NCBI RefSeq assembly: GCF_016650695.1 | Contig: NZ_JAEKFH010000004.1 | Location: forward strand, 62,001-126,000 | Source of the DNA: Pseudomonas sp. TH41 | GTDB taxonomy: Bacteria; Pseudomonadota; Gammaproteobacteria; Pseudomonadales; Pseudomonadaceae | DNA length: 64,000 nucleotides | Reading direction: 5' to 3' | Shown here: piece by piece, positions 1 to 11,255 of the stretch | How positions within the stretch are numbered: position 1 is the first letter of the stretch | Layout of the letters: the number at the start of each line of letters is the position of its first letter | The notes under the pieces: generated by a model | Told to the model about the DNA's origin: nothing | Database searches by the model: none | What the model saw: the letters and a program-made list of their open reading frames with translations, nothing else | Made by a program: the position numbers and the translations under genes

Positions 1-945
1 TTGGGCATCGGTCCCGGCGACGAAGTGATCACACCGTCCCAGACGTGGGTATCCACGGCCAACATGATCAGTCTTCTGGGCGCGACGCCCGTGTTCGTCG
101 ACGTCGACCGCCACACCCTGATGAGTGACCTCTCAAGCATCGAGGCCGCCATCACGCCTCGCACCCGAGCGATCATTCCGGTGCATTACGCCGGCGCGGC
201 GTTTGATCTCGATCCGCTCTACGCGCTGGCCGATAAACACGGCATCCCGGTCATCGAAGATGCCGCCCACGCGGCGGGCACCTTCTACAAAGGTCGCCAC
301 GTCGGCGCCAAGGGCACGGCGATCTTCTCGTTCCATGCGATCAAGAACATGACCTGCGCCGAAGGCGCGATGTTCGTCAGCGACAATGAAGCGCTGGCCA
401 GTCGTGTGCGCATGCTCAAGTTTCATGGTCTCGGTGTCGACGCCTACGACCGCCTGACCCACGGCCGCAAGCCTCAGGCCCAGGTCATGGAACCCGGTTT
501 CAAATACAACCTGGCGGATATTAATGCTGCCATCGCCCTGGTACAGCTGGAGCGCCTGGACGAGATCAACGCCAAGCGCACGGAACTGGCCCAAACCTAC
601 TTGCAGCGGCTGGAAGGCCTGCCTGTACAACCGTTGGCGGTGCCTGCCTACCCGCAACAGCATGCCTGGCACCTGTTCATCCTGCGTATCGACGCCGAGC
701 GCTGCGGGCTCGACCGCGAAGCGTTCATGAAGGCCTTGCAGGAACAGAACATCGGCACCGGCATTCACTTTATCGCCACGCACCTGCACACTTACTACCG
801 CCAGCGTTACCCCGACGTTTACCTGCCAAACACCGAATGGAACTCGGCGCGATTGTGTTCGATCCCGTTGTTCCCCGACATGACCGTCGATGACGTCGAT
901 CGTGTCGTCGGCGCCATTGAAAACACACTGGACAGAAACCTGTGA
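1..945 (+). CDS. arnB: ArnB aminotransferase, 5' end cut by window
   Basis: PLP-dependent aminotransferase of the DegT/DnrJ/EryC1 fold. It converts UDP-4-keto-pentose to UDP-4-amino-4-deoxy-L-arabinose for lipid A modification. The 314 visible residues lack roughly the first 70 of a family near 380 aa, so the TTG at base 1 is simply the window edge and not a start. The motif SFHAIKN carries the expected Schiff-base lysine at visible residue 115, and [10 protein letters not shown] supplies the cofactor-binding Asp. It is first in the arn operon, and its TGA overlaps the GTG start of arnC (GTGA). The promoter, where PmrA/PhoP-type control would be seen, lies outside the window. Confidence 0.95.
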   Translation: MGIGPGDEVITPSQTWVSTANMISLLGATPVFVDVDRHTLMSDLSSIEAAITPRTRAIIPVHYAGAAFDLDPLYALADKHGIPVIEDAAHAAGTFYKGRHVGAKGTAIFSFHAIKNMTCAEGAMFVSDNEALASRVRMLKFHGLGVDAYDRLTHGRKPQAQVMEPGFKYNLADINAAIALVQLERLDEINAKRTELAQTYLQRLEGLPVQPLAVPAYPQQHAWHLFILRIDAERCGLDREAFMKALQEQNIGTGIHFIATHLHTYYRQRYPDVYLPNTEWNSARLCSIPLFPDMTVDDVDRVVGAIENTLDRNL

Positions 946-1961
946 AACCTTATCCCATCCGCTGCGTGTCGATCGTCATCCCGGTCTACAACGAGCAAGA
1001 CAGCCTGCCCGAATTGCTGCGGCGCACCGAAGCGGCGTGTCAGCAGCTGCACCATGAATATGAAATCGTATTGGTGGATGACGGCAGCCGCGACGACTCG
1101 GCACAAATCCTCGAGGACGCCGCCAATCGTGAAGGCAGTTCGGTGGTGGCGGTCATTCTCAATCGCAACTACGGCCAGCACGCCGCAATCATGGCCGGAT
1201 TCGAACAGTGCAAGGGCGATGTCGTCATCACCCTCGACGCGGACCTGCAAAACCCTCCCGAAGAAATTCCGCGGTTGGTGGCTCAGGCCGAACTCGGCTA
1301 TGACGTCGTTGCCACAGTGCGTAACAACCGCCAGGACTCTGCCCTGCGTCGCTGGCCGTCGAAGCTGATCAACCTGGCCGTGCAGCGTTCAACCGGTGTC
1401 GCCATGAGCGACTACGGCTGCATGTTGCGCGCTTACCGGCGAACCATCGTCGACGCCATGCTCGCCTGCCGCGAACGCAGCACCTTTATCCCGATCCTGG
1501 CCAACAGCTTCGCCCGGCACACCACGGAAATCCTGGTGATGCACGCCGAGCGCGAACACGGTGAATCGAAGTACAGCCCGATGCGCCTGGTCAACCTGAT
1601 GTTTGACCTGGTGACCTGCATGACCACCACGCCCCTGCGGCTGTTGAGCATCGTCGGCTTCGCCATGGCCGCACTCGGCGTTCTTTTCGCCATCGCGCTG
1701 GTTGTCCTGCGCCTGGTCTTTGGCGCCGGTTGGGCCGGTGGCGGTACGTTCGTGTTGTTCGCCGTGCTGTTCGTCTTCACCGGCGGGCAATTCATTGGCA
1801 TGGGCTTGCTGGGCGAGTACCTGGGTCGCATGTACAGCGACGTCCGCGCCCGCCCCCGGTTCTTTATCGAAAAGGTCTTGCGTAGCGAACCCGCTGCGCC
1901 TGCACCCGTTGTCACTGTTGACGGTCTTACTTCCACTTCTTCAGATCAGGTTCTCTCATGA
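942..1961 (+). CDS. arnC: ArnC undecaprenyl-phosphate Ara4FN transferase
   Basis: GT2 family glycosyltransferase that moves 4-deoxy-4-formamido-L-arabinose from UDP to undecaprenyl phosphate at the inner face of the inner membrane. The 339 aa protein has an N-terminal GT-A domain with VDDGSRDDS near residues 45-53 and the DXD-like LDADLQNP at 98-105. Two hydrophobic segments lie between about 225 and 290, followed by the GEYLGRMY motif typical of this family. The GTG start overlaps the arnB stop, and its own stop overlaps the arnA ATG (ATGA), which indicates translational coupling. E. coli ArnC is about 320 aa, so the length fits with a slightly longer tail. Confidence 0.96.
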   Translation: MKPYPIRCVSIVIPVYNEQDSLPELLRRTEAACQQLHHEYEIVLVDDGSRDDSAQILEDAANREGSSVVAVILNRNYGQHAAIMAGFEQCKGDVVITLDADLQNPPEEIPRLVAQAELGYDVVATVRNNRQDSALRRWPSKLINLAVQRSTGVAMSDYGCMLRAYRRTIVDAMLACRERSTFIPILANSFARHTTEILVMHAEREHGESKYSPMRLVNLMFDLVTCMTTTPLRLLSIVGFAMAALGVLFAIALVVLRLVFGAGWAGGGTFVLFAVLFVFTGGQFIGMGLLGEYLGRMYSDVRARPRFFIEKVLRSEPAAPAPVVTVDGLTSTSSDQVLS

Positions 1962-3949
1962 GCGCAAAAGCTGTTGTCTTCGCCTACCACGATATCGGCT
2001 GTGCCGGCATCGAAGCCCTGCTCAGCTCCGGCTATGACATCGCGGCGGTGTTTACCCACGCCGATGATCCGAAGGAAAACGCCTTCTATGGCTCCGTTGC
2101 ACAACTGTGCGCCCGCAACGGCATCCCGGTGCATGCCCCGGAAGATGCCAACCACCCGCTGTGGATCGAGCGCATCAGCAAGCTCAACCCGGATTTCCTG
2201 TTCTCGTTCTACTACCGCAACCTGTTGAGTGAACCGCTGCTGGCCACGGCCAGTAAAGGCGCGTTCAACCTGCACGGTTCCTTGCTGCCACGCTACCGTG
2301 GCCGTGCACCGGCCAATTGGGTGCTGGTCAACGGCGAAACCGAAACCGGCGTGACCCTGCACCGCATGGTCAAACGTGCCGACGCCGGCGCAATCATTGC
2401 CCAGCAACGGGTGGCCATTGAACGCAGTGACACGGCGCTGACCCTGCATGGCAAATTGCGTATGGCCGCTGCCGAACTGTTGCGTGACACCTTGCCAGCG
2501 TTGCTTTCGGGCAAAGTCAGCGAAACCGCACAGGACGAATCGAAAGCCACGGTGTTTGGTCGCCGTACGCCCGCCGACGGCAAACTGCTGTGGCAAAAAC
2601 CGGCCGAAGAACTGTTCAACCTGGTCCGCGCCGTGACCCAACCGTACCCGGGCGCTTTCTGTGCCGTGGGCGAACACAAGTTGATTGTCTGGAGCGCCGA
2701 AGTCGCCAAGGGCAATGAAGGCCAGGCACCTGGCCGGGTCATCAGCGTCGACCCGCTGCGTATTGCCTGCGGCGAAGACTCTCTGGTGATCAACGCCGGG
2801 CAGCGCAACGAGAACGGCTTGTACCTGAGCGGCCCGCAACTGGCCAATGAGCTGGGCCTGGTGGACGGCTCCGTGTTGCGTGGCGCCGAGTCCGGTCGTG
2901 CCCCACGTCGCACCCGCGTGTTGATCCTGGGTGTCAACGGCTTCATCGGCAATCACTTGTCCGAGCGCCTGCTGCGTGACGACCGATACGAAGTGTATGG
3001 CCTCGACATCGGCTCGGACGCCATCGAACGCCTGCGCAGCCATCCGAATTTCCACTTCGTGGAAGGCGACATCAGCATCCACTCCGAGTGGATCGAATAC
3101 CACATCAAGAAATGCGACGTGGTCCTGCCGCTGGTAGCGATTGCCACGCCTATCGAATACACACGCAACCCGTTGCGCGTATTCGAACTGGACTTCGAAG
3201 AGAACCTGAAACTGGTTCGTTACTGCGTCAAATACAACAAGCGCGTGATCTTCCCTTCGACCTCGGAAGTCTATGGCATGTGCCAGGACGGCAACTTCGA
3301 TGAAGACACCTCCAACCTCGTTGTCGGTCCGATCAACAAGCAGCGCTGGATCTACTCGGTCTCCAAGCAATTGCTCGACCGGGTCATCTGGGCCTACGGC
3401 CAGAAAGGCCTGAACTTCACGCTGTTCCGTCCCTTCAACTGGATGGGCCCGCGCCTGGACCGTCTCGACTCGGCGCGCATCGGCAGTTCCCGGGCCATTA
3501 CCCAGCTGATCCTGAACCTGGTGGAAGGCACGCCGATTCGCTTGTTCGATGGTGGTGAACAAAAACGCTGCTTCACCGACATTGCCGACGGCGTAGAAGC
3601 CCTGGCGCGGATCATCGACAACGACAACGACGTCTGCAACGGTCAAATCATCAACATCGGCAACCCGGACAACGAAGCCAGCATTCGTCAGTTGGGCGAA
3701 GAGCTGCTGCGCCAGTTTGAAGCTCACCCGTTGCGCGGCAACTTCCCGCCGTTCGCCGGTTTCCGCGACGTGGAAAGCAAGGCGTTCTACGGCACTGGCT
3801 ATCAGGATGTGTCCCATCGCAAACCAAGCATCGCCAATGCCAAGCGCCTGCTGGACTGGGCACCGACGGTGGAGATGACCGAGACCATCGGCAACACACT
3901 GGATTTCTTCCTGCGTGAAGCCATGCTCGAAATCGCGGACAAGCGCTGA
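1958..3949 (+). CDS. arnA: ArnA bifunctional formyltransferase/UDP-glucuronate decarboxylase
   Basis: Two-domain cytoplasmic enzyme of 663 aa, the usual ArnA size. Residues 1-305 are a methionyl-tRNA-formyltransferase-like domain that N-formylates UDP-Ara4N, with FNLHGSLLP giving Asn104 and His106 and ADAG giving Asp142. From about residue 315 an extended SDR domain oxidatively decarboxylates UDP-glucuronate: Rossmann motif [10 protein letters not shown], catalytic STSEVYG, a YxxxK in IYSVSKQ, and HRKPSI carrying the late catalytic Arg. It overlaps arnC and arnD by four bases or fewer. The pathway order puts the decarboxylase step before ArnB and the formylation step after it. Confidence 0.97.
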   Translation: MSAKAVVFAYHDIGCAGIEALLSSGYDIAAVFTHADDPKENAFYGSVAQLCARNGIPVHAPEDANHPLWIERISKLNPDFLFSFYYRNLLSEPLLATASKGAFNLHGSLLPRYRGRAPANWVLVNGETETGVTLHRMVKRADAGAIIAQQRVAIERSDTALTLHGKLRMAAAELLRDTLPALLSGKVSETAQDESKATVFGRRTPADGKLLWQKPAEELFNLVRAVTQPYPGAFCAVGEHKLIVWSAEVAKGNEGQAPGRVISVDPLRIACGEDSLVINAGQRNENGLYLSGPQLANELGLVDGSVLRGAESGRAPRRTRVLILGVNGFIGNHLSERLLRDDRYEVYGLDIGSDAIERLRSHPNFHFVEGDISIHSEWIEYHIKKCDVVLPLVAIATPIEYTRNPLRVFELDFEENLKLVRYCVKYNKRVIFPSTSEVYGMCQDGNFDEDTSNLVVGPINKQRWIYSVSKQLLDRVIWAYGQKGLNFTLFRPFNWMGPRLDRLDSARIGSSRAITQLILNLVEGTPIRLFDGGEQKRCFTDIADGVEALARIIDNDNDVCNGQIINIGNPDNEASIRQLGEELLRQFEAHPLRGNFPPFAGFRDVESKAFYGTGYQDVSHRKPSIANAKRLLDWAPTVEMTETIGNTLDFFLREAMLEIADKR

Positions 3950-4833
3950 TGCAGGCAGGGCTTCGGATCGATGTCGACACTTACCGAGGCACCCGTGAGG
4001 GGGTGCCTCGGCTGCTGGAAATTCTTGATGAAGCTCAGGTCAAGGCGACGTTTTTTTTCAGCGTCGGGCCGGACAACATGGGGCGCCATTTGTGGCGCCT
4101 TATCCGTCCGCAATTTCTCTGGAAAATGCTCCGTTCCAACGCTGCCGGCCTGTACGGCTGGGACATCTTGCTGGCCGGCACCGCGTGGCCGGGCAAACCG
4201 ATTGGCCGCGACCTCGGGCACTTGATGCGTCAGGCCCAGGCAGCCGGGCATGAAATCGGTCTGCACGCCTGGGATCACCATGCCTGGCAGGCCAATGCCG
4301 GGCGCTGGAGCGACGCGCAACTGGTCGAACAGATCCGTCAAGGCGTAGACGAACTCAGCGACATCCTCGGGCAGCGCGTCGAGTGCTCGGCCTCCGCCGG
4401 TTGGCGGGCGGACGAGCGTGTGATCGAAGCCAAGCAAGGTTTCAACTTTCGCTACAACAGCGACTGTCGCGGCCACAGCCTGTTCCAGCCGACACTGGCC
4501 GGTGGAGGCCTGGGCGCGCCACAGATTCCGGTGGACCTGCCGACTTTCGACGAAGTCGTCGGTCCGATGGTGGCGGCCAAGGACTTCAACGCGTACATTC
4601 TCGACCGCTTCACCCCTGAACAACTCAACGTCTATACGATCCATGCCGAAGTAGAAGGGATTCTGATGGCCAACGATTTTCGCCAACTGCTGTCCGACGC
4701 GCGCCAGCGAGGCATCTGTTTTCAACCTTTGGGCAATTTGCTGCCCGAGGCCCCGGGCACCCTGCCAGTCGGCAAAGTGGTGCGCGGCACACTCGCAGGT
4801 CGCGAAGGCTGGCTGGGAGTGCAAGGCGCATGA
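3949..4833 (+). CDS. arnD: ArnD deformylase
   Basis: Polysaccharide-deacetylase-fold (NodB/CE4) enzyme that removes the formyl group from 4-deoxy-4-formamido-L-arabinose-phosphoundecaprenol, making transfer to lipid A possible. The 294 aa protein starts with [11 protein letters not shown], where Asp8 and Asp10 match the first CE4 motif. HAWDH at residues 106-110 gives the His pair of motif 2, and [11 protein letters not shown] matches the later substrate motif. There is no signal peptide, as expected for this family. The ATG shares its first base with the arnA stop (TGATG). Confidence 0.95.
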   Translation: MQAGLRIDVDTYRGTREGVPRLLEILDEAQVKATFFFSVGPDNMGRHLWRLIRPQFLWKMLRSNAAGLYGWDILLAGTAWPGKPIGRDLGHLMRQAQAAGHEIGLHAWDHHAWQANAGRWSDAQLVEQIRQGVDELSDILGQRVECSASAGWRADERVIEAKQGFNFRYNSDCRGHSLFQPTLAGGGLGAPQIPVDLPTFDEVVGPMVAAKDFNAYILDRFTPEQLNVYTIHAEVEGILMANDFRQLLSDARQRGICFQPLGNLLPEAPGTLPVGKVVRGTLAGREGWLGVQGA

Positions 4834-6479
4834 CCAAACGCTGGGCATTGCCGTTATTACTGGCTCTTTGCGCTGTGGCCTATCTGCTGCCACTGGGCAC
4901 CCATGGTTTATGGATCCCCGACGAAACCCGCTACGCCCAGATCAGCCAGGACATGCTCCTGAGCGGCAACTGGGTGTCGCCACATTTTATGAGCCTGCGT
5001 TACTTTGAAAAGCCGGTGGCCGGTTACTGGATGATCGCCATCGGCCAGGCGCTGTTTGGCGACAACCTGTTCGGCGTGCGCATCGCTTCAGCCTTCAGCA
5101 CCGGGCTCAGCGTGATGCTGTGCTACCTGATCGCCCGCAAGCTGTGGAACGAGCCGCGTAAAAGCTTCGCCTGTGCGCTGCTGTACATGAGTTTCACGGT
5201 GATCGCAGGCCAGGCCGGTTATGCCAACCTCGATCCGCAGTTCACCTTTTGGGTCAATCTGAGCTTTGTCGGTTTGTGGTTTGCGCTGGACAGCGTCAAC
5301 CGTGGCCAGCGCCTGGCTGGCTGGGCCGTGCTGGGGCTGGCCTGCGGCATGGGGTTCATGACCAAGGGGTTTCTCGCGTGGCTGTTGCCAGTGCTGATCG
5401 CCCTGCCCTGGATGCTCTGGCAAAAACGCTGGCGTGAACTGCTGATCTACGGCCCTGTGGCGATTGTCGTGGCCATTGCGGTGAGTCTGCCGTGGGTGTT
5501 GTCAGTGCACGCTCAAGAGCCCGATTACTGGCGATTCTTCTTCTGGCACGAACACATTCGACGCTTCGCCGGGGACGACGCGCAGCACGACGCGCCGTGG
5601 TGGTTCTACTTCCCGTTGCTGGTGGCATTCAGTCTGCCGTGGGCCGCATTGCTGCCATCGGCGCTCAAACAAGCATGGGAAACGCGACGCCAGGCCCGCA
5701 TCGGATTTCTGTTGCTGTGGCTATTGATGCCGCTGTTTTTTTTCAGCCTGAGCAACGGAAAACTGCCGACCTACATCATGCCGTGCCTGCTGCCGCTGGC
5801 GTTGTTGCTGGGCCATGCACTGGCAGACCGTTTGAAACTCGAGCAAGGCCGGGTGCTGGGCATCAATGGCTTGCTGAATCTGACCCTGGGCCTGATAACC
5901 CTGCTGGCGCTGGTCTACCTGCAACTGAAAAAGCCGCTGTACAACCATGAGCTGCATAACCTGGTGCTGGTGTTCATCGGCCTGACCGGCTGGATCATGG
6001 CCAACGTGCTGCAAGCGTTCAGACCCTTGCAATGTTGGGCGGCACCGGCAATCGGCAGCCTGCTGCTGATCGGCTTGTTGCCAGCGGGGTTGCCCGAATC
6101 GGTGGTTGCCAACAAAATGCCCGATCAATTCATTCTTGAGCATGTCTCGGAACTCGAGCAGACCAGTCAGTTGCTGAGCAATGACCTGGGCGCCGCTTCG
6201 GCGCTGGCCTGGCGCCTGAAACGCCCGGACGTGGCGTTGTACAACACGATAGGCGAACTGAAGTATGGCCTTGACTATCCTGACGGCGCACAGCAACGGG
6301 TTGATCCGGATCAGGTTCAGGCGTGGATGCGCGAGGCCCGCCAGAAAGGCTCGGTCGGTGTGGTCATGCGCGTCAAGGGTGACGACGAATTACACGAAGT
6401 CGACCGACTGCCAAAGGATGGCAAACGCTATGAACAAGGCAACATCGTGATCCTGATCTTCCCGAAGGAGGCGAATTGA
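4830..6479 (+). CDS. arnT: ArnT lipid A 4-amino-4-deoxy-L-arabinose transferase
   Basis: Inner-membrane GT83/PMT-type transferase that moves L-Ara4N from undecaprenyl phosphate to lipid A on the periplasmic side, lowering the negative charge seen by polymyxin and other cationic peptides. It has 549 aa, many hydrophobic helices and a soluble C-terminal part from about residue 430. The first periplasmic loop has the conserved DETRYA (Asp31, Glu32), followed by [10 protein letters not shown]. The ATG overlaps the arnD stop (ATGA). The 3' end carries AAGGAGG-like bases that serve as the ribosome site for arnE. Confidence 0.96.
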   Translation: MTKRWALPLLLALCAVAYLLPLGTHGLWIPDETRYAQISQDMLLSGNWVSPHFMSLRYFEKPVAGYWMIAIGQALFGDNLFGVRIASAFSTGLSVMLCYLIARKLWNEPRKSFACALLYMSFTVIAGQAGYANLDPQFTFWVNLSFVGLWFALDSVNRGQRLAGWAVLGLACGMGFMTKGFLAWLLPVLIALPWMLWQKRWRELLIYGPVAIVVAIAVSLPWVLSVHAQEPDYWRFFFWHEHIRRFAGDDAQHDAPWWFYFPLLVAFSLPWAALLPSALKQAWETRRQARIGFLLLWLLMPLFFFSLSNGKLPTYIMPCLLPLALLLGHALADRLKLEQGRVLGINGLLNLTLGLITLLALVYLQLKKPLYNHELHNLVLVFIGLTGWIMANVLQAFRPLQCWAAPAIGSLLLIGLLPAGLPESVVANKMPDQFILEHVSELEQTSQLLSNDLGAASALAWRLKRPDVALYNTIGELKYGLDYPDGAQQRVDPDQVQAWMREARQKGSVGVVMRVKGDDELHEVDRLPKDGKRYEQGNIVILIFPKEAN

Positions 6480-6820
6480 GCCTCCTGTTGCTCCTGGCCG
6501 CGTGCCTGCTGACCTGCCTGGGCCAGATTGCCCAGAAGTACGCCGTGGAAAGTTGGCGCGGCCAAACCACCGGCTGGGGCGAAAAACTGCGCTCACCGTG
6601 GCTCTGGCTGGCGCTCGCGGCGCTGGGGTTGGGGCTGCTGGTCTGGTTGCTGGTGTTACAGCGCCTTGAAGTCGGCGTTGCCTACCCGATGCTGAGCCTG
6701 AATTTTGTGCTCATCACCCTGGTCGCCCGTTTTGTGTTCCATGAAACCATCGACCGTCGCCACTGGCTCGGTGTGGCCCTGGTGATTGGTGGTGTGGTTC
6801 TGCTGGGGCAACACACATGA
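6476..6820 (+). CDS. arnE: ArnE subunit of Ara4N-phosphoundecaprenol flippase
   Basis: Small EmrE/SMR-like membrane protein of 114 aa with four predicted helices. With ArnF it forms the proposed flippase that moves Ara4N-phosphoundecaprenol to the periplasmic face. I chose the TTG at 6476: it overlaps the arnT stop (TTGA), sits a few bases behind AAGGAGG, and gives the usual short N-terminus followed directly by the first helix. The motif [12 protein letters not shown] is typical of ArnE/SMR proteins. Confidence 0.92.
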   Translation: MSLLLLLAACLLTCLGQIAQKYAVESWRGQTTGWGEKLRSPWLWLALAALGLGLLVWLLVLQRLEVGVAYPMLSLNFVLITLVARFVFHETIDRRHWLGVALVIGGVVLLGQHT

Positions 6821-7218
6821 ACCTTCGTCGCGGAATCACCTTCGCGCTGGGCAGCGTGCTACTGGTCAGCACTGCGCAATTAGGCATGCGCTGGAGCATG
6901 AGTCGCCTGCCCGCCCCGGAACAATTGTTGAGTTCCAATATCGATTTGTACGCCGTCGGCGTCGTCCTGGCTGCGATCTTCGCTTATGCCCTGTCGATGC
7001 TTTGCTGGCTGGTTGCCCTGCGGGATGTGCCGCTGGGCCGGGCTTATTCGCTACTGAGCATCAGCTACGCGCTGGTGTACCTGTTGGCCGCCAGCCTGCC
7101 CCTGTTCCACGAAAATTTCAGTCTTTCAAAAAGCCTGGGAGTGGCCCTGGTCATCCTGGGCGTTATCACCATTAACTCTCGACCTGCTCGTGCGCCCGAA
7201 TTTAGGAGTGCCCCATGA
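6817..7218 (+). CDS. arnF: ArnF subunit of Ara4N-phosphoundecaprenol flippase
   Basis: Second SMR-like half of the flippase, 133 aa with four hydrophobic segments. The pattern [20 protein letters not shown] in the middle is characteristic of ArnF. It overlaps arnE by ATGA at the start and ugd by ATGA at the end, so the two small subunits are made together. It is clearly related to but distinct from ArnE, as expected for a heteromeric transporter. Confidence 0.92.
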   Translation: MNLRRGITFALGSVLLVSTAQLGMRWSMSRLPAPEQLLSSNIDLYAVGVVLAAIFAYALSMLCWLVALRDVPLGRAYSLLSISYALVYLLAASLPLFHENFSLSKSLGVALVILGVITINSRPARAPEFRSAP

Positions 7219-8600
7219 AAATTAGTGTATTTGGTAGTGGTTATGTTGGCCTGGTGCAAGCCGCCGTGCTGGCTGAAGTTGGCCATGATGTGGTCTGCAT
7301 GGACATCGACGAGAAGAAAGTCGAGTTGCTTAAGCAAGGCCACGTGAGCATTTTCGAACCGGGGCTGTCCAGCCTGGTGCGCGAAGGTCTGGATCACAAG
7401 CGGTTGCAGTTCACCTCGGACGAGAAATTTGCCGTGCAGCACGGCCAGGTGCTGTTCATTGCAGTCGGCACACCCTCACGGGACGACGGCTCAGCAGACT
7501 TGCGCTATGTGCTTTCAGTAGGCGAAGCGGTCGCGCGTCATCGTGAACAACCAGCGATTCTGGTGGAAAAATCCACGGTTCCCGTGGGCACCGGCGATAC
7601 CTTGCGTGCGCATATCGACCAATGCCTGGACAAAGCCGGCCGGTCGCTGCAGTTCGATATCGTATCCAATCCGGAGTTTTTGAAAGAAGGCTCGGCCGTG
7701 AACGATTGCCGCCGTCCAGACCGAATCATCATCGGCTGCGAAAGCGATGCTGTGCGTGATGTGATGCGTGATCTCTATGCACCGTTCAACCGTAACCACG
7801 ACCGTGTCATGTTCATGGACTTGCGCAGCGCCGAGCTGACCAAGTACGCGGCCAACTGCATGCTGGCGACCAAGATCAGCTTCATCAACCAGATCGCCGA
7901 ACTGGCCGAACACTTGGGCGCCGACATCGAATCGGTACGTCTGGGCATCGGTGCCGACTCACGCATCGGCTACCACTTCATCTATCCCGGCTGCGGTTAT
8001 GGCGGTTCGTGCTTCCCCAAGGACATGCGCGCCTTGATTCACAGCGCTGAAGAAGCCCATTGCTCAAACGACCTGCTCAAAGCGGTTGAAGCCATCAATG
8101 AACGGCAAAAAAACAAACTGTTTGACCGCATCAATGCGTTCTACAAGGGCGAATTGCAGGGCAAGACCTTCGCCGTGTGGGGCCTGGCGTTCAAACCCAA
8201 CACCGACGACATGCGCGATGCACCGAGCCGGGTGCTGCTGGAGTCTCTGTGGGCGGCCGGCGCCAACGTTCGCGCGTTCGACCCGGAAGCGATGCAGGAA
8301 ACCCAGAAGCTGTATCCAGACGAATCGAAACTGATGCTCATGGGCACGCCGGAATCGGTGTTGACCGATGCCGATGCGCTGATCATCTGTACCGAATGGC
8401 AGCAGTTCAAAGCGCCGGACTTCGACTTGATCCAGCAGCGCCTCATTGCACCGGTGATCTTCGACGGACGCAACCTCTACGACGCCGATCGCCTGGCACG
8501 CAACGGGTTCACGTATTTCCCGATGGGACGCGGTGAGTCACGCAAATTGCCGATTCCACATCAACAGTGGCCGGTGACTCCAGCCGTCACTCAATTGTGA
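7215..8600 (+). CDS. ugd: UDP-glucose 6-dehydrogenase
   Basis: NAD-dependent oxidation of UDP-glucose to UDP-glucuronate, the substrate of the ArnA decarboxylase. The 461 aa protein has GSGYVGLVQ at residues 7-15 (NAD site), [10 protein letters not shown] in the middle domain, and the catalytic cysteine Cys266 in [24 protein letters not shown] marks the C-terminal UDP-binding domain. Pseudomonas arn operons usually end with this gene (also called pmrE). The start overlaps the arnF stop (ATGA), after the ribosome site TTTAGGAG. Confidence 0.95.
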   Translation: MKISVFGSGYVGLVQAAVLAEVGHDVVCMDIDEKKVELLKQGHVSIFEPGLSSLVREGLDHKRLQFTSDEKFAVQHGQVLFIAVGTPSRDDGSADLRYVLSVGEAVARHREQPAILVEKSTVPVGTGDTLRAHIDQCLDKAGRSLQFDIVSNPEFLKEGSAVNDCRRPDRIIIGCESDAVRDVMRDLYAPFNRNHDRVMFMDLRSAELTKYAANCMLATKISFINQIAELAEHLGADIESVRLGIGADSRIGYHFIYPGCGYGGSCFPKDMRALIHSAEEAHCSNDLLKAVEAINERQKNKLFDRINAFYKGELQGKTFAVWGLAFKPNTDDMRDAPSRVLLESLWAAGANVRAFDPEAMQETQKLYPDESKLMLMGTPESVLTDADALIICTEWQQFKAPDFDLIQQRLIAPVIFDGRNLYDADRLARNGFTYFPMGRGESRKLPIPHQQWPVTPAVTQL

Positions 8601-10192
8601 TGTCCATACCGGTTCGCCAGCAGTCGCTAATCATCGGGCTGCTGGCGCTGGTGCTGTTCAGCGCAGGGGTTTATCAGCAAGCGCCGATCGGTTTCGATTC
8701 GCGGTTTGTGCTGTTCGCCCAAGAGATGCTGCGCCATGGGCCGACGGTGTTCCCGACCACCTATGGCCAGCCTTACGCTGATTACTCGGCGGTCTCGACG
8801 CTGTTTATCTGGTTGCTGTCCCTGCCCTTCGGGCAGGTCAACAGCTTGAGTGCCTGGTTTCCGAGCGCCATCGCCGGGGCGGTGATCGTCACGTTGATGT
8901 ACCGGTTGTTGGCGCCCTACTCCCAACGATGGGCGCTGCTGAGCATCGCCCTGCTGCTGCTGACCAACACCTTTGTCACCGAAACCCGTGCCGTGTCCCA
9001 GGACCTGATACTCGCGTCGGTGGCGTTTTCGGTGTTCTACCTGGGTTATGCCGCCGATCATTTTGCCTCGCCTCGGCGCTGGCTGCTGATCTTTGCCCTG
9101 TTGCTGCTGGGTTTCGGGGTGCGGGGGCCGATCGGTTTGGTGGTTCCGACCGGCATCCTGTGCAGTTACTACTTGCTCAATCGTCAATGGCAGTCGCTGT
9201 TCGGTTTCGGCCTGACGGCGGCTGTGCTGCTCGCGGTGTGCGTCGGCGTTCTGTTATGGCTGGCCGAAGCCAGTGGCGGCCCGGCCTTTATGCAAGACGT
9301 GGTGCGCATGCAGTTTATGGGACGCATGAACGGCAGTGAGGGCGTCAGTGGTTCGCTGTATTACTTCACCAGTTCGATGGGTAACTATGCGCTGGCGTAC
9401 CCGTTGGCGCTGTTGGCATTGGCGGCAGTGTGGCTGGTCAAACCGCGTCAGGCCGGACCGGAGCTGCGGCTGTTGCAATATTGCGCAGCAGCCGGACTGA
9501 TCGTGATGGTCGGGTTGTCGATTCCCCAGGCGAAAAAAGCCCGTTACCTGCTGCCGATGCTGCCCATGGCGGCGATTATTGCGGCGTATCCGTTTTACGT
9601 CGCACAGGGTCGGGTATTCGGTTGGTTGCGGGGATTGATGCAAGGGGTGTGGCTGTTGATTCCAGCGCTGCTGATTGGCGCGGTACTCTTCGCCCACCGA
9701 CGGTTTCCCGAGCAGCTGACAATGCTCATGCCTGTATTGATGGTGCTCGGCCTGCTGCAAGTCGTCGCGCTGGCAGCGCTTTTCAGGCCTCGCTGGCGGG
9801 CGCAAACGCTAGCGTTTTGCGCGGCCCTCGGGTTGTGGTCGGTTTATATCCTGGTGTTCGAACCGGTCGAACGGCAGCTCTATGACAGCCAAACCTTCAG
9901 CCGTGACGCGCTCGCGCTTGTACAGAAAGATCCCGCGCCACTGGTGTTGCATGCAATGGGCAAAGACGCCAAGGCCATCAAGTTTATGGTCAATACCGAG
10001 CAAGACCTGCAGCCGGTGTTCACGGAATCGATTCAGGAACTGGAAAGTCTGGCGGGACCTGCCTGGTTGATGATGGATCTGAAAGATTACAACGCACTGC
10101 AAGGCACTGTTGTGGGTGCGTTACCGCCCGTGTTGAGTGGGCGTTTTGATAAGAATGATTTCGTCTTGCTGCATCTCCCACGCTCTCTGTAG
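8600..10192 (+). CDS. ArnT-like integral membrane glycosyltransferase
   Basis: A 530 aa multi-spanning protein of the GT39/GT83 PMT superfamily. I placed the start at the ATG sharing a base with the ugd stop (TGATG); an upstream in-frame ATG at 8567 would lie inside ugd. The N-terminal half has the PMT layout: a first helix, then a periplasmic loop with IGFDSRFVLFAQEML in place of the DETRYA seen in ArnT, then about ten more helices, and a soluble tail from about 440. It is probably co-transcribed with arn genes and may glycosylate another lipid-linked acceptor; the substrate cannot be read from the sequence. Its TAG stop is supplied by the repeat beginning at 10189. Confidence 0.82.
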   Translation: MSIPVRQQSLIIGLLALVLFSAGVYQQAPIGFDSRFVLFAQEMLRHGPTVFPTTYGQPYADYSAVSTLFIWLLSLPFGQVNSLSAWFPSAIAGAVIVTLMYRLLAPYSQRWALLSIALLLLTNTFVTETRAVSQDLILASVAFSVFYLGYAADHFASPRRWLLIFALLLLGFGVRGPIGLVVPTGILCSYYLLNRQWQSLFGFGLTAAVLLAVCVGVLLWLAEASGGPAFMQDVVRMQFMGRMNGSEGVSGSLYYFTSSMGNYALAYPLALLALAAVWLVKPRQAGPELRLLQYCAAAGLIVMVGLSIPQAKKARYLLPMLPMAAIIAAYPFYVAQGRVFGWLRGLMQGVWLLIPALLIGAVLFAHRRFPEQLTMLMPVLMVLGLLQVVALAALFRPRWRAQTLAFCAALGLWSVYILVFEPVERQLYDSQTFSRDALALVQKDPAPLVLHAMGKDAKAIKFMVNTEQDLQPVFTESIQELESLAGPAWLMMDLKDYNALQGTVVGALPPVLSGRFDKNDFVLLHLPRSL

Positions 10193-10287
10193 GAGCGAGC
10201 TTGCTCGCGAAGAACTGAAGAGCAACGCGTTTATTCCGAAAGAACGCGTTATCGTTAACGACCATCGCGAGCAAGCTCGCTCCTACA
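10189..10287. repeat. Family A REP inverted pair
   Basis: Two inverted copies of the GGAGCGAGCTTGCTCGCGA core about 55 bp apart, filling the space between two convergent genes. The first copy begins inside the upstream gene and provides its stop codon. It can fold into a long hairpin on either strand and may act as a bidirectional terminator. Confidence 0.9.
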
Positions 10288-10289
10288 AG

Positions 10290-11255
10290 TTAAACCGGTG
10301 CTTTCAAATCCACACCCAACGCCTGCGCAAATGCCTTCACCAGCGGACTGCGCACGGTGTTGTGACGAAGGATCAGATTGAACGGCGTGGTGATGTTGAT
10401 CAGGTCTGGGCGCACCGCTCGAAATTGCCCTTGGGCCACCCACGGCGCGGCGTAATGCTGGGGTAAAAAACCCACGAAACGGCCGGTCTTGATCAGCAAT
10501 GCCACGGCTTCCACCTGAGTGGCCGAGGCAGAGAATCTATCGTAATGGGCGAAGTTCAGCTTGTCCCGATGGATCGCATAGCGGTGGTTGATGCACGGGT
10601 GATCGTTGAGCACCTGGCTGCCCATTTCCGCGTCCGGCATCGAGAACAACGGATGCCCGACGGCGCAATAGACCTCCGAGCGCTCTTCATACAGCGCGTA
10701 GTAATCAAACTCTTCCCGTTTCTGATAAACCGGGACAATCCCCGCGATTAAACGCCCCTCCACGACGCCTCTTTCCACTTCATCCAGTTGAGAGGCTTGA
10801 AGTTGAAACCTTACTTTCGGTGACTCTTCATTAATCCGTCTAAGCGCCATAACTAACGGCGAATTAATATCGGTAATTGTATTGTCAATAATGCCCACGC
10901 CCAAGTCGCCGATCAGTTCGTTTTGGGCGGAACTAAGCCTGTCCCTGAAGTTGTCGACCGACGCAAATAAATCGATGGACGCCTGATACACCAGACGGCC
11001 TTCTTCGGTCAGGTGAAAACCTTCCCGGCCTCGGGTGCACAGGCGCATGCCGATACGGATTTCCAGGTCGGAAATCTGTTTGCTGATGGCTGCCAGCCCC
11101 ACATTCAGCTCGTTCTGCGCCGCACTGAAACCCCCGGCCTCGACCACCGCCTTGAACACCTTGAGCAGTTTGAAGTCCAGACCGCTGAGGGCCAGCGGTG
11201 CCCGATGCGCCGTTTTCAGCGGCGGGTTTCCGGAATTGGAAAGTGGGGTTTCCAT
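10290..11255 (-). CDS. LysR-family transcriptional regulator
   Basis: 321 aa protein with an N-terminal winged HTH at about residues 27-86 (DFKLLKVFKAVVEAGGFSAA, then LAAISKQISDLE). A LysR-type periplasmic-binding-like effector domain follows. It is transcribed away from the ArgH-like gene at 11610, the classical arrangement for a LysR regulator that controls its divergent neighbour in response to a pathway compound. The effector is unknown. The first 20 residues before the HTH are slightly longer than usual; an internal start is possible. Confidence 0.9.
   Translation of the reverse strand: METPLSNSGNPPLKTAHRAPLALSGLDFKLLKVFKAVVEAGGFSAAQNELNVGLAAISKQISDLEIRIGMRLCTRGREGFHLTEEGRLVYQASIDLFASVDNFRDRLSSAQNELIGDLGVGIIDNTITDINSPLVMALRRINEESPKVRFQLQASQLDEVERGVVEGRLIAGIVPVYQKREEFDYYALYEERSEVYCAVGHPLFSMPDAEMGSQVLNDHPCINHRYAIHRDKLNFAHYDRFSASATQVEAVALLIKTGRFVGFLPQHYAAPWVAQGQFRAVRPDLINITTPFNLILRHNTVRSPLVKAFAQALGVDLKAPV

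Noticed and set aside
1946..3817. Minus-strand 623-codon open frame opposite arnA
   Set aside because: High-GC antisense artefact: arnA fits its family along the whole length and the reverse frame has no recognisable motif.
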